From: Mesobacillus jeotgali | GTDB taxonomy: Bacteria; Bacillota; Bacilli; Bacillales; Cytobacillaceae | NCBI RefSeq assembly: GCF_031759225.1 | Contig: NZ_CP134494.1 | Coordinates: 2,912,501-2,976,500, forward strand | Direction of reading: 5' to 3' | DNA: 64,000 nt | Part shown: one piece after another, positions 8,041-16,813 of the stretch | Layout: the number at the start of each line of letters is the position of its first letter | Position numbering within the stretch: the stretch's first letter is position 1 | Notes under the pieces: generated by a model | Told to the model about the DNA's origin: nothing | Databases searched by the model: none | What the model saw: only the letters and a program-made list of their open reading frames with translations | Made by a program: the position numbers and the translations under genes

Positions 8041-8502
8041 CTACCGTTTTTTTGTTAAAAAATATCCGGCAAACCCCATTGCCATGCCAAAAAGCGCTCC
8101 GCCTAGTACCTCTTTTGGCTGGTGGCCAAGCATTTCCTTCAAGGGATCTGGCGATTTCTCTTCAAACTCTACAGGGTCATCCTCATGGATCTTATCAATT
8201 AATTCATCAAGGTCATTTACTTTTAAAGTGAGTTCTCCCGTTTGTCTCCTTATCCCCTGGGCATCGTACATGACAATTATCCCGTATACGAGGGAAAGGG
8301 CGAAGTCAACTGATCGTACACCTTTTGTAAGAGCTACATATGTCGTTAATGATGACACACCAGCTGAATGGGAGCTCGGCATTCCGCCGCTGGCCAAGAA
8401 TAAATCTGGTTTCCACTCCTGGGTCTTTGCGTAATGGAACGGTATTTTCAAAGCCTGAGCAAGGCCAATGCTTGAAATAGCAATAACTGCACCTTTGTTC
8501 AT
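8041..8502 (-). CDS. yuiD: Divergent PAP2-family membrane protein YuiD
   Basis: A 153-residue protein of the DUF212/divergent PAP2 family, which keeps the acid-phosphatase-like motif GGMPSSHSAGV near residues 40-50. It has hydrophobic helices at both ends (INKGAVIAI-type start, and a C-terminal GGALFGMAMGFAGYFLT). The frame is open 27 codons further upstream, but GGAGGTGACG sits seven bases before the ATG at 8502, so that start is chosen. Homologues are in plants and bacteria and are thought to act on lipid phosphates; this is unproven for the Bacillus member. It is divergent from sspL. Confidence 0.88.
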   Translation of the reverse strand: MNKGAVIAISSIGLAQALKIPFHYAKTQEWKPDLFLASGGMPSSHSAGVSSLTTYVALTKGVRSVDFALSLVYGIIVMYDAQGIRRQTGELTLKVNDLDELIDKIHEDDPVEFEEKSPDPLKEMLGHQPKEVLGGALFGMAMGFAGYFLTKKR

Positions 8503-8656
8503 TATCGTCACCTCCATGTTATTTTGAAGAAAAATGATTGCTTTTATTCTTGCTCGTTCATAATAAGGATTAAGCTGGAACAAGCAGACAACCTATAAAG
8601 GTTATTTCACTTTTAAGATCATTTTCAAACAATTTTTTTTGGAGGGATTTATTACT

Positions 8657-8788
8657 ATGAGCAAAAAAGGTAACAGAGGAACAAAGGCACCCGGAGTAAC
8701 CCCGCAAGGTTACGGACAAGATGCTGAATTTGCTGAAGAGCCAAAGTCAAAGCTCGAAAATGCGGCTAAAAAGAAGAATACAAAGTAA
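8657..8788 (+). CDS. sspL: Small acid-soluble spore protein L
   Basis: A 43-residue hydrophilic protein with GGAGGG twelve bases before its ATG. The APGVTPQGYGQ core and the ELE-type KSKLENAAKKKNTK tail match B. subtilis SspL (42 residues), a minor spore protein made in the forespore. In B. subtilis sspL also lies between ypdP/ypdQ and ypcP, which supports the call. The group II intron begins only four bases after its stop codon, on the opposite strand, and now separates sspL from the hairpin that probably ended its transcript. Confidence 0.88.
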   Translation: MSKKGNRGTKAPGVTPQGYGQDAEFAEEPKSKLENAAKKKNTK

Positions 8789-8792
8789 TCGA

Positions 8793-10672
8793 GTAGGAGG
8801 GGGTGACTAACCCCCGACCTCTCACACCACCGTACGTACCGTTCGGTATACGGCGGTTCAATTAAGTGTGACGTAGAAATTCATATCTTTGATATAGACT
8901 TTTGAGCCCTCGATGACTCCAATAAGAGTTATCGAGGGTTTTGTGTAAGATTGGACTTGAGGCAATTCTCCAAAATTTCTTTCTGGAATTTCCCCATTCG
9001 TATGCCTTTTGGTCTGGAACGCCAAGACTTTTGAGTTTTCTTACTCTTGTCTTCGGGTTCTTCCATTGTTTCCATTCAATCATACGGAGTCTTCTTCTAA
9101 TCCACTCATCAAATTCTTTGAATTTACTTGGTGTATCAGCTAATGCAAAATATCCACACCATCCCGTTAGAAATTGATTCAATTTCTCAATTCTAACTTC
9201 CATGGGGATTGGTTTAGAACGGGATGTTAACTTTCGTATTTTAGCTTTTAGCCTTTTAACACTTTCGTTGGCTATTCGAACCTTCGGTTTCTTATTAACC
9301 GTAAAGCTAAAGCCAAGGAATTTTCGTTTCCACGGGCGGTCAACCGCTGATTTCCCTCTGTTTACTTTGAGCTTTAATTTCTGCTCAATGAAGCATGTAA
9401 TGGAGTTCATTACTCGTTCTCCAGCTTTCTTCGATTTCATGTAAATATTACAATCATCGGCGTATCGGACAAACTTGTGACCTCTCCTTTCTAGTTCTTT
9501 ATCAAGCTTATCCAAAAGTATATTCGAAAGAAGAGGGCTCAGGGGACCTCCTTGTGGTGTTCCTTCTTCTGCATCGTAGACTACACCATTTATCATGATT
9601 CCTGCTTGGAGATATTTTCGAATTAGCTTCAAGACCAATCGGTCTTGGATTCTGCTTGCCAATATCCCCATCAGCTTGTCATGATTCACTTTGTCAAAGA
9701 ACTTCTCCAAGTCCATGTCAATCACCCATCTGTAACCTTCACTTATATATCCCCTTGCTTTACGTACAGCGTCATGGCCTCTTCGGCTTGGCCTAAACCC
9801 ATAACTATGTTCCGAGAAGGTTGGGTCAAAAAGCGGAGTTAAAACTTGGGCGATTGCCTGTTGGATGAAACGATCTATCACGGTAGGTATTCCAAGTAAC
9901 CTTACTCCACCGTTCGGTTTCGGGATTTCGACTCGACGTACTGGGTTAGGTTGATAGGTACCTTTCCTTAAAGAATCACAAAGGGTGTCCCAGTTCTCAT
10001 AGAGATGTCTTCGTAGGGATTTTACGGACATTCCATCTATGCCGTGACTCCCTTTGTTCTTCTCCACACGTTTAAGTGCTTCTATTAAGTTTTCCCGTGA
10101 TAGAATCAGATTCATTAACATGTGATATTTCCTTTCGACGTGAACGTAGAAATCTAATTATGTTATTCCTGCTCCACCCTCATGAAGTCCCCTGTGGATT
10201 CACCACTTCCTCCTTCAAGTAAGTCCTTTCGGATTGTCTGCTTCTACACAGGAATTGTATGCCTAGTTCTCGTTCTTCCTAATTGTTCAGTCCTTCCCTT
10301 ACCGTCTCGAGCCGGTAAAGTACTATGACCTCTGCTGACTTCTGATTGTTCAGCTATCTATTGCTAGATAGGTTACCAAGTGTACTTGGCTTTCCAATCA
10401 GACCTCCCCGGGTAAGAGTACAGTCTTTCCCTCCATCTATCTGCTTCATTTACTCTGTACCACCTTCGGCAGTAAGGACTTTGTTTTGTTCTGCAAACTC
10501 ATCCAATGGTACCTAGCCTTATATGAAGTTCGTGTTCCTCAGACCGGAGGTTTGCCGCTCGCTTCCTTCAGATTCCGCGTCACCGCGGACACCCTTGCGT
10601 TAAGCTAACCACTACTACTGCCTTCATGGCTCGGGACTTACACCCTATAGACTGCACCCATGCCGGGCGCAC
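8793..10672 (-). mobile_element. Group IIC intron, complete
   Basis: An 1880-nt ribozyme plus reverse transcriptase. The 5' end (minus strand, at 10672) reads GTGCGCCCGGCATGGGTGC and the next ~300 nt follow the Oceanobacillus iheyensis group IIC intron very closely. The 3' part has a domain V hairpin (CCGCCGTATACCGAACGG with its CGTACGGTGG partner side, near 8825-8855) and a domain VI with an unpaired A in GGGGGTTAGTCACCCCC, ending CTCCTAC at 8793. The 5' exon side is the ypcP terminator hairpin followed by TTTTTTACT, which is the kind of target group IIC introns use. Ends are placed by motif and exon logic and could be off by one or two bases. Confidence 0.93.
8862..10121 (-). CDS. ltrA: Group II intron reverse transcriptase/maturase
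   Basis: A 419-residue intron-encoded protein lying in domain IV of the surrounding intron. The reverse transcriptase fingers-palm show GIPTVIDRFIQQAI, the catalytic FVRYADDCN (YADD box) and EEGTPQGGPLSPLL. A maturase (X) domain follows with LNQFLTGWCGYFALAD. There is no C-terminal HNH endonuclease domain, as expected for class C. It supports splicing and target-primed reverse transcription. No frameshift or stop interrupts it, so it may be active. The ATG at 10121 is preceded by GAAAGGAAATATCAC; a second ATG lies two codons in. Confidence 0.96.
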   Translation of the reverse strand: MLMNLILSRENLIEALKRVEKNKGSHGIDGMSVKSLRRHLYENWDTLCDSLRKGTYQPNPVRRVEIPKPNGGVRLLGIPTVIDRFIQQAIAQVLTPLFDPTFSEHSYGFRPSRRGHDAVRKARGYISEGYRWVIDMDLEKFFDKVNHDKLMGILASRIQDRLVLKLIRKYLQAGIMINGVVYDAEEGTPQGGPLSPLLSNILLDKLDKELERRGHKFVRYADDCNIYMKSKKAGERVMNSITCFIEQKLKLKVNRGKSAVDRPWKRKFLGFSFTVNKKPKVRIANESVKRLKAKIRKLTSRSKPIPMEVRIEKLNQFLTGWCGYFALADTPSKFKEFDEWIRRRLRMIEWKQWKNPKTRVRKLKSLGVPDQKAYEWGNSRKKFWRIASSPILHKTLDNSYWSHRGLKSLYQRYEFLRHT

Positions 10673-10706
10673 AGTAAAAAACGGCTGGTACAGTACCAGC
10701 CGTTTC
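10673..10706 (-). terminator. Terminator of ypcP and target of the intron
   Basis: ACGGCTGGTAC at 10681-10691 pairs with GTACCAGCCGT at 10693-10703. On the minus strand the stem is followed by TTTTTTACT and then directly by the intron. It formerly also faced sspL from the other side. Confidence 0.9.
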
Positions 10707-10708
10707 CC

Positions 10709-11599
10709 TTAAGCGTATATGGATTCATTTTCAAACAGACGGTGCAGTCCCCTGAGTTCAACTTCATTGAACTTGGCTAGGAGTTTATCACGGTCAATTT
10801 TGAATAAGGCTTCGTCTAGCTTGCACTCAACAGGTACATCACATTTGATTTCCGCAAGCTGCCTGCTTAGATGAAGCATTTCAAGATCAGCTTCGATTTT
10901 AGCACGCTGTGATTTTGTCAGCAGATGAAGGTTCGCGATGACCCCTTCTACATCCCCATGCTCCTGAAGCAGCTTAACAGCTGTCTTCTCACCGATTCCG
11001 CGGACTCCAGGGTAGTTATCACTAGGGTCTCCCATAAAGGCCTTTAAATCAATCATCTGTTCAGGCCAAATACCCTTTTCTGCAAAAAGGCTATTGCGGT
11101 CGTGGACTTGATAATTGCCATAGCCCTTCTGAAGCAGGATGACTGAAACCCGATCATCAATCAACTGGAGAATATCCTTATCACCTGTCAATATCGTAAC
11201 GGAATCGACTTCCTTAGCCGTCCTTGCAATCGTGCCGATGCAGTCGTCCGCTTCATAGCCCGGCAACCCAATGTTAGGTACATCCAAAGCTTCGACTACT
11301 TCTTTGACAAGGTCGAACTGTGGCAGCAGTTCAACTGGTGCCTCAGGTCTATTCGCTTTATAGTTATCGAACATCTCGGTGCGGAAGGTTTTGCTGCCCA
11401 TATCCCAGCAAACAGCTGTATGGGTGGGCTTGAAGTTTGCCACAGCAGTCGCGAAGTGTTTGATGAAACCGTGGATCGCATTGGTAGGGACCCCTTTGGA
11501 ATTGATCATGAACTGTCCGGAAACAGCTGTTGCATAGAATGCTCTGAATAACAAAGCCATCCCATCAACAAGCATTAGCGAAGTTTTATTATTTTCCAA
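10709..11599 (-). CDS. ypcP: 5'-3' exonuclease YpcP (DNA polymerase I 5'-nuclease-like)
   Basis: A 296-residue stand-alone version of the FEN-like 5'-nuclease domain of DNA polymerase I, which trims flaps and RNA primers. Metal-site motifs are visible in order: MLVDGMALLFRAFYA, GYEADDCIGTIA, ILTGDKDILQLI and FMGDPSDNYPGVRGIGEK; the last is the helix-hairpin-helix entry. Length and order match B. subtilis YpcP. The start is TTG at 11599, placed by GGAGGT six bases upstream. The 3' end runs straight into the terminator used by the group II intron. The 187-bp gap to the rhodanese gene holds only AT-rich promoter-like DNA and a small GAGCCAT/ATGGCTC hairpin at about 11627-11644. Confidence 0.93.
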   Translation of the reverse strand: MENNKTSLMLVDGMALLFRAFYATAVSGQFMINSKGVPTNAIHGFIKHFATAVANFKPTHTAVCWDMGSKTFRTEMFDNYKANRPEAPVELLPQFDLVKEVVEALDVPNIGLPGYEADDCIGTIARTAKEVDSVTILTGDKDILQLIDDRVSVILLQKGYGNYQVHDRNSLFAEKGIWPEQMIDLKAFMGDPSDNYPGVRGIGEKTAVKLLQEHGDVEGVIANLHLLTKSQRAKIEADLEMLHLSRQLAEIKCDVPVECKLDEALFKIDRDKLLAKFNEVELRGLHRLFENESIYA

Positions 11600-11786
11600 G
11601 TTGGTACCTCCATCGTGTTATAATTTGAGCCATGGCTATGGCTCTATTTTAAAAAGCTTAATGCCTTATTATAAAAGTCAACTTTGATATTATAACACAA
11701 GTCTTGTTGTTCCCTTGTATATTCCGAAAATAACCATTCTTCAATCATTGAATAGGCTGATTCGAAAAAATACTTTTTCCAATGAA

Positions 11787-12632
11787 TCATTCACCTTTGG
11801 AAACGGGATTCTCATGATAAGACACCCAATCGCTGTAGCTTCCTGCATAAAGCCTGACATTCTTGAATCCAGCCTCTTTTAAGGCAATGAAATTCGGCGT
11901 TGCCGTCACCCCAGATCCACAATAAACGATGATTGGCTGATTAGGATCCAGGTCTTCAAATCTCTTTTCCTGCTCGTCACGAGGTTTATAGAAACCATTT
12001 TCAAAGCCTTCCATCCACGGTTTATTGACCGCCGTGGGAATATGTCCTGGAATGCGGTCGATTGGCTCCTCGAGCCCAAGATATCGTCTGCTTTCACGAG
12101 AATCAATAAGAACAGCATTCCCTGCCCCTTTGAGTGCGACATCCTTCACTTCATCATAGGAAGCGAGCATTTCCTTATTTTCATGAATGATGTAATTAGT
12201 CTGTTGATATTGGGATAGAGTATCCTCAGTGACATACCCAGACTTCTCCCATGCATCGAAGCCTCCATTCAGGATATAGACTCTTTCATGACCAACGTAT
12301 TTAAGCAGCCACCACATCCTGGAAGCAAAGGCACCTTCCTTTCCGTCATATACAACGATTGTTGTTTCGTTAGCAATACCTGCATTCTGGAGCTTTTCTT
12401 TAAACTGACTTGTTTCAGGAAGCGGATGCCTGCCACCATGCTCCCCGACTGTACCGGACAGGTCTTTTTCCAGGTCGAAATAGACAGCACCTGGAATATG
12501 GCTATGTTCATAGAGCATCCTGCCCTCGTCAGGATTCCCCAGCTTGAATCGGCAATCGACGATTCTTGTATTCTTGTCCCCTAGACGTTCATTAAGCCAT
12601 TTTGAATCAACATGATATTGCAAGGCATTCAC
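11787..12632 (-). CDS. Tandem-rhodanese sulfurtransferase
   Basis: A 281-residue thiosulfate/3-mercaptopyruvate sulfurtransferase of the SseA type. It has two rhodanese domains: the first (about 1-140, with HIPGAVYFDLEKDL) lacks a catalytic cysteine, while the second (about 160-281, with HIPTAVNKPWM) carries Cys238 in the active loop YCGSGVTATPN. Cys238 takes sulfur from the donor and passes it to an acceptor such as cyanide or thioredoxin. The CGSGVT loop is closer to thiosulfate and mercaptopyruvate sulfurtransferases in general than to one substrate. It overlaps the 3' end of the upstream 65-residue CDS by four bases, so the two are translationally linked. Confidence 0.92.
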   Translation of the reverse strand: MNALQYHVDSKWLNERLGDKNTRIVDCRFKLGNPDEGRMLYEHSHIPGAVYFDLEKDLSGTVGEHGGRHPLPETSQFKEKLQNAGIANETTIVVYDGKEGAFASRMWWLLKYVGHERVYILNGGFDAWEKSGYVTEDTLSQYQQTNYIIHENKEMLASYDEVKDVALKGAGNAVLIDSRESRRYLGLEEPIDRIPGHIPTAVNKPWMEGFENGFYKPRDEQEKRFEDLDPNQPIIVYCGSGVTATPNFIALKEAGFKNVRLYAGSYSDWVSYHENPVSKGE

Positions 12633-12826
12633 TCCTTCGTTTGTTTTTGGGCCATCAATTTTTTTACACGTTCTTTTGGATCCCAGCAGGCGAATTGATA
12701 ATGGCTTTTCGTTTCATAGCCAAGCCTAAGGCAATGGTATTTCATTTTCCCATCCAGTTTTTCGGCCTGAAAATTAACACAAGTAGCACATGCGTGAAAT
12801 CGGTTACTGGTCATCTCTAAATACAA
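12629..12826 (-). CDS. Small cysteine-containing hypothetical protein
   Basis: A 65-residue hydrophilic protein with CATC near the N-terminus and two more cysteines (YHCLRLGY and FACWDP), a pattern that suggests one zinc site. It sits between dynA (stop 3 bp upstream) and the sulfurtransferase (4-bp overlap), as a tight three-gene unit. The start is uncertain: TTG at 12826 follows AAAGG at short distance, or ATG at 12814, which is four codons in and has a poorer site. I do not recognise a characterised family. The conserved-looking block YHCLRLGYETKSHYQFACWD argues for a real gene. Confidence 0.65.
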   Translation of the reverse strand: MYLEMTSNRFHACATCVNFQAEKLDGKMKYHCLRLGYETKSHYQFACWDPKERVKKLMAQKQTKE

Positions 12827-12829
12827 CCT

Positions 12830-15800
12830 TTATTGATAGTTTTTTATTTTCATTAACGCAGTTCTTACAGATTCAATCGAGAAATTATCATCAAGAGCAG
12901 AGGTAATCCCTTCAAAATACTCGGTAATTTGCTCTGAAAAATCCTTCTGGACTTTTGCAAATTCCCGCTCCAGTTCAGGCAGATAGTGATGTTTCATCCT
13001 TGCATTCTCTTTTTCAAGATAATCCCCGGCAGGCCCATGTAAAAGCTTTTCTAGTTCATCCGCCATTAACTTTTTCTCATTTTTTTCAAAAAAGGATTTA
13101 GGATTTTTGAACATTCCAAGCGTTTTCCTGAATTTCGTACGATCGATGTCCTTGTATGCTGTTTCAAAGTCGATTCCATTTAAAGGACCATTTTCTGTGG
13201 CAGAAATGGAAACTGAAGAATTAATTTTCAATAATTCACCTGTTAAAGCTTCCTGGAACTCCTTCAAGACCCTGATCATGAATGCCTCGGCCCTCAATGA
13301 TGTGGCCCTCATTTCCTGAGCCAGGTCATATCCGATGCTCTCGATCAATTCTTCAAGAGCACTTTCAAGAGCCTTCCTCATATTTCGTCCATCGTCCTTT
13401 AAAAGGGCCGGATTGAAGGCCTCCCTGAAGAAATCACCAAACCGGATGAAGACACGCTGGCGAATGTAATAAGTCAATTCATCACTTTCCTGGATCAGGC
13501 GTTCGTCAAGGACTGACTGCTTCTTCTCAGATAAAACACGCAGCATTTCTTCTTTTTGTGATAATAAATTCCGGCGTTTATCAGCCCTTGCTGCCTTGTC
13601 TTCTTCTGCCGATCTGATCATTTCCTCAATCACATTGACGGCCTGACGCCATTTTGCCTCTGCTGACTCTACAGCCATATTCATAAGGTCATTGGCAATG
13701 AATGAATAAAACGACCGTTCAAATTGATTAAAGAGCTGGTCCCCGCCATTCTTTTCTTCCAGCTTCGCATTTAACCCATTCAAGCTGGAAACAGGGAATA
13801 AATGAGGTTTCCTGATGCCGTATTGGACAAGCTGATCCTCAACGTATTCCAATACATCCGATCGTTCTTCTTCAGAATTCGCCAAGTCTACGGCATTGAC
13901 AATAAAGAACATTTTATCAAGCTCAAAGGTATCCTTGACCCTGCCAAGCTGGATCAGGAACTCCCTATCCGCTTTTGAAAACGCATGATTATAATATGTC
14001 ACGAACAAGATTGCATCTGAATTCTTGATATAATCGAAGGCCACTCCAGTATGGCGTGCATTGATTGAATCGGCCCCAGGTGTGTCAACGAGGGTTATCC
14101 CCTCTCTTGTAAGCTCACAATCATAATAGACCTCGATCCACTCAACAAAACAGGATTTTTCCTCTTCGGCAACATATCCGCGGAATGATTCCAGGTCCAC
14201 AGAGAGCATTTCTCCAAAGCTATTTTTGAAATCGCTGAATCCTTTGGCAAAAGCCTTCAGGAAGGAGTAATGTGTTTTTTCTGCCGCACTGTAACCGCTA
14301 TCCTCGAATTGAAGAGTATTGATTTGATCGATCGCTCGCTCAAAATCACTTGTATTCTTGCCGAACAATCCCAGTGAGCGATCCAATTCCTTCATCATTT
14401 CATCAGCATTCTTGATCTTGACTATGACCGTCCCGTGAGGATGCTCAGTTGTCACTGGTTTGATTTTATTGATTGCAGCAGTAGTCGGATTAGGTGATAC
14501 CGGCAAAATCCGCTCACCTACAAGAGCGTTCGCGAAAGAAGATTTACCGGCACTGAAAGCTCCAAACAATGCTACAGTGAATTCTCTTTCTTTTAACCGT
14601 GAAGCTTTTTCTTTCAATTCACGGGCGATTTTTTTCAAGCCTGGAATATTCTCGATCTGTTCAGAGGTGAAATTCATTTTTCTTACCAGCTGCTGTTGTT
14701 CTTCATGAAATTGGGCGATTTCATTAACGCCTTGCTCGGCATGTACTTCCTGAACTGTTGGAATGGTCTTTTCCTTCGCAATGTTTGAAGAGGAAATGTC
14801 ATCCGTTAAGATCACTTCTGGCTCGTCTTCGGCTGCCCTGAAAATATGATATTCTTCCTCCTGATATTCTGTTGGTTGACCATACAGAATTTCCGAAACA
14901 AGTCTTCGCTGCTCGGCCAAGTTTTCCAGTATGGCATTCAATTCTTGCCAAGCTGAAAAAAGCTTCTCGAGTTTTTCTTCTTTTTGGAGAAGTTCGTTTA
15001 ATTCTTCATCATCCTGCCCTGTTGCATAGCTCAAGAACTTTTCCTTGATTGGCTCTAGCTTTTTTCTGGCAAGATTCTTCAATCCGTCAGCGACGTCATT
15101 CGTATAATTGAGGACATAGTCCCCTGAAAGTCTCGCACCGGGTTTAACAGCTTCAGACAGCAGTTCAGTCTGGAACTCAATTTTGAAATTATTTGCAGCT
15201 GTCTGCAGCTCCGTCTGTGAAAGATGATGTTTTTTGAACAACTTAGATAAAAAATCCTTGATATGCCAGTTCAGCTGGGATTGTACTTTATCCTCCAGTT
15301 CTCGATAGAAATTGTCGAGTCTAGCTGCCCGTTCCTGTTCCGTTTTTTGTTTTGAAAACAACAAGCCCACTTTAAAGTCTGGCTGCCTCGACTGCAGATA
15401 AGCCTCCGCCAGCTCCCTGGTCTGGAATGGCATTAAATAGGCGTTTTTTAAGATATCATTGAGTCCCTCACGGAATTCACGTTCTGGATTCCGCTCAATC
15501 TGGATTTTTTCAATATGCATCCTTATTTTTTCAAGTTCATCCAACAGTTGTTGCCGCTCACTATCAGTAATACCTTCAAGGACCATTTCATATTGATGTA
15601 TTTCTTCGGAAACGCTTTGCTGCAGAATCGCCAAATGATCCTCGGTCAGTTTCTCCATCGACTTAAAAATCGAATTTGGCAGGATTTCCTTTCTCTTGCC
15701 CTTCCGCTCCATGATAAATGTACGGAGGTCTTGAAATTGGTTATGTGGTGACTCAGGTGCTTTCAACGAAGTGTAAAAAATACCCGCATGCTTTACTCCC

Positions 15801-16483
15801 CAATCAGCAAAAGAATTCTCAACACTCTTCTTGAATTGTTCAAAAGACAATTCTGCATCCTGATGTTTGTCGACCTGATTGATAATCAAATATAATTCTT
15901 TTCCAGCATCTGTTAATTCCTTTGTAAAAAGGAAGTTCATTTCAGATTGGACATGGTTATAATCCATGACATAAAATACAATGTCTGACAGATGAAGCGC
16001 TGATTCAGTCGCAATCCTATGGGCATCATCCGTAGAATCTATTCCCGGTGTATCCATGATGACGGCCTGCTCGAGAAACTCCGCCCCACTATGGCTGATT
16101 TCGATTGCCTGGATTTGTTCGCCATCCTTGCAGTATGTTTTGACGGTTTCATAATCATATGGTGCCGGATACAAGCGTGAGCTGCCTTCTTTGAAGATAA
16201 CCTTGGCATATTCAGAGCCGGATTTAATCCGTACAAGGTTTGCACTCGTTGGAATCGGGCTTGATGGCAGGATGTTGTCGCCAATCAACCTGTTGATCAT
16301 GCTCGATTTCCCTGCGGAAAAATGACCGCAAAAAGCGATTGAGAATTCTTCTTCAACCGCTTTTCTTCCCAATTCCTTTACTTTTTCAGCGGTATCTTCA
16401 TCGTGGTTTGAATTCATTAAGTTATATAAAGATAGGATCTTTCCTAGAAGCTTATGATCTTGCTGTGCAATAGTCTGGCCCAT
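12830..16483 (-). CDS. dynA: Tandem dynamin-like membrane GTPase DynA
   Basis: A 1217-residue fusion of two bacterial dynamins, equivalent to B. subtilis DynA (YpbR, 1193 residues), which tethers and fuses membranes and protects against phage and pore-forming damage. The first GTPase has GHFSAGKSS at residues 53-61 and MDTPGIDSTDD; the second has GAFSAGKSS at about 641-649 and LVDTPGADSINARHTG. Long coiled-coil stalk regions follow each head, including a Glu/Arg-rich stretch after residue 960. The frame extends seven codons upstream to a TTG, but AAGGGG lies eight bases before the ATG at 16483, so that start is used. It is the first gene of a unit with the 65-residue protein and the sulfurtransferase. 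Confidence 0.95.
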   Translation of the reverse strand: MGQTIAQQDHKLLGKILSLYNLMNSNHDEDTAEKVKELGRKAVEEEFSIAFCGHFSAGKSSMINRLIGDNILPSSPIPTSANLVRIKSGSEYAKVIFKEGSSRLYPAPYDYETVKTYCKDGEQIQAIEISHSGAEFLEQAVIMDTPGIDSTDDAHRIATESALHLSDIVFYVMDYNHVQSEMNFLFTKELTDAGKELYLIINQVDKHQDAELSFEQFKKSVENSFADWGVKHAGIFYTSLKAPESPHNQFQDLRTFIMERKGKRKEILPNSIFKSMEKLTEDHLAILQQSVSEEIHQYEMVLEGITDSERQQLLDELEKIRMHIEKIQIERNPEREFREGLNDILKNAYLMPFQTRELAEAYLQSRQPDFKVGLLFSKQKTEQERAARLDNFYRELEDKVQSQLNWHIKDFLSKLFKKHHLSQTELQTAANNFKIEFQTELLSEAVKPGARLSGDYVLNYTNDVADGLKNLARKKLEPIKEKFLSYATGQDDEELNELLQKEEKLEKLFSAWQELNAILENLAEQRRLVSEILYGQPTEYQEEEYHIFRAAEDEPEVILTDDISSSNIAKEKTIPTVQEVHAEQGVNEIAQFHEEQQQLVRKMNFTSEQIENIPGLKKIARELKEKASRLKEREFTVALFGAFSAGKSSFANALVGERILPVSPNPTTAAINKIKPVTTEHPHGTVIVKIKNADEMMKELDRSLGLFGKNTSDFERAIDQINTLQFEDSGYSAAEKTHYSFLKAFAKGFSDFKNSFGEMLSVDLESFRGYVAEEEKSCFVEWIEVYYDCELTREGITLVDTPGADSINARHTGVAFDYIKNSDAILFVTYYNHAFSKADREFLIQLGRVKDTFELDKMFFIVNAVDLANSEEERSDVLEYVEDQLVQYGIRKPHLFPVSSLNGLNAKLEEKNGGDQLFNQFERSFYSFIANDLMNMAVESAEAKWRQAVNVIEEMIRSAEEDKAARADKRRNLLSQKEEMLRVLSEKKQSVLDERLIQESDELTYYIRQRVFIRFGDFFREAFNPALLKDDGRNMRKALESALEELIESIGYDLAQEMRATSLRAEAFMIRVLKEFQEALTGELLKINSSVSISATENGPLNGIDFETAYKDIDRTKFRKTLGMFKNPKSFFEKNEKKLMADELEKLLHGPAGDYLEKENARMKHHYLPELEREFAKVQKDFSEQITEYFEGITSALDDNFSIESVRTALMKIKNYQ

Positions 16484-16572
16484 TCCTCTAACCCCTTGTG
16501 ACAAAATTGTGAATAACTTTATTTTATATGATTTTTCGGTCTTTTCCTATAATTTCATTTTAGCCACGCAAA

Positions 16573-16604
16573 AAAAGAAAAAGCCCGGGCATCTGCCCGG
16601 GCTG
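16573..16604 (-). terminator. Terminator of the bcsA-ypbQ transcript
   Basis: AGCCCGGGC at 16582-16590 pairs with GCCCGGGCT at 16595-16603. On the minus strand this is followed by TTTTTCTTTTTTTG. Confidence 0.88.
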
Positions 16605-16628
16605 TCATCTAAATGAGAATATTGTTAA

Positions 16629-16715
16629 TTAATGTGGTTTTAGTACATTGCTCAATACATATTTCATCAGTAAGGAGTAAGCTGCTACAGTCGAAACAAC
16701 TAACATGGAAACCAT
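16629..16715 (-). CDS. Possible 28-residue membrane microprotein
   Basis: A short frame from ATG at 16715 to TAA, with AAGGATGG eight bases upstream. The product is one hydrophobic helix (SMLVVSTVAAYSLLMKYVL) with a short tail. The same frame stays open upstream, coding NSQLKKNLKDGVV, up to a stop just beyond a nearby out-of-frame ATG. One extra A in the run of four As after that ATG would create a 45-residue protein with the same helix. It lies 98 bp after ypbQ and just before the shared terminator. Family unknown; either a genuine microprotein or the remains of one with a lost base. Confidence 0.35.
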   Translation of the reverse strand: MVSMLVVSTVAAYSLLMKYVLSNVLKPH

Positions 16716-16813
16716 TGATACGACACCATCCTTAAGGTTCTTTTTTAACTGAGAATTATTTTCATCTTAAGGAAAGTGTAGCACTATTGATTATCATTTT
16801 CAATGGAAGGAGA

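Noticed and set aside
8862..10121. Retron or diversity-generating retroelement reverse transcriptase
   Set aside because: The maturase domain, the flanking group II ribozyme domains and the terminator target show it is an intron-encoded protein; no msr/msd or variable repeat was seen.
11615..11698. GTGTTATAAT/ATTATAACAC inverted repeat as operator
   Set aside because: The arms look like -10 promoter elements in AT-rich DNA, 64 bp apart, so chance or promoter structure is a sufficient explanation.
16788..16802. Fur-like box TGATTATCATTTTCA
   Set aside because: Two mismatches to the 7-1-7 consensus and it lies downstream of ypbQ, without a promoter or gene start to control.
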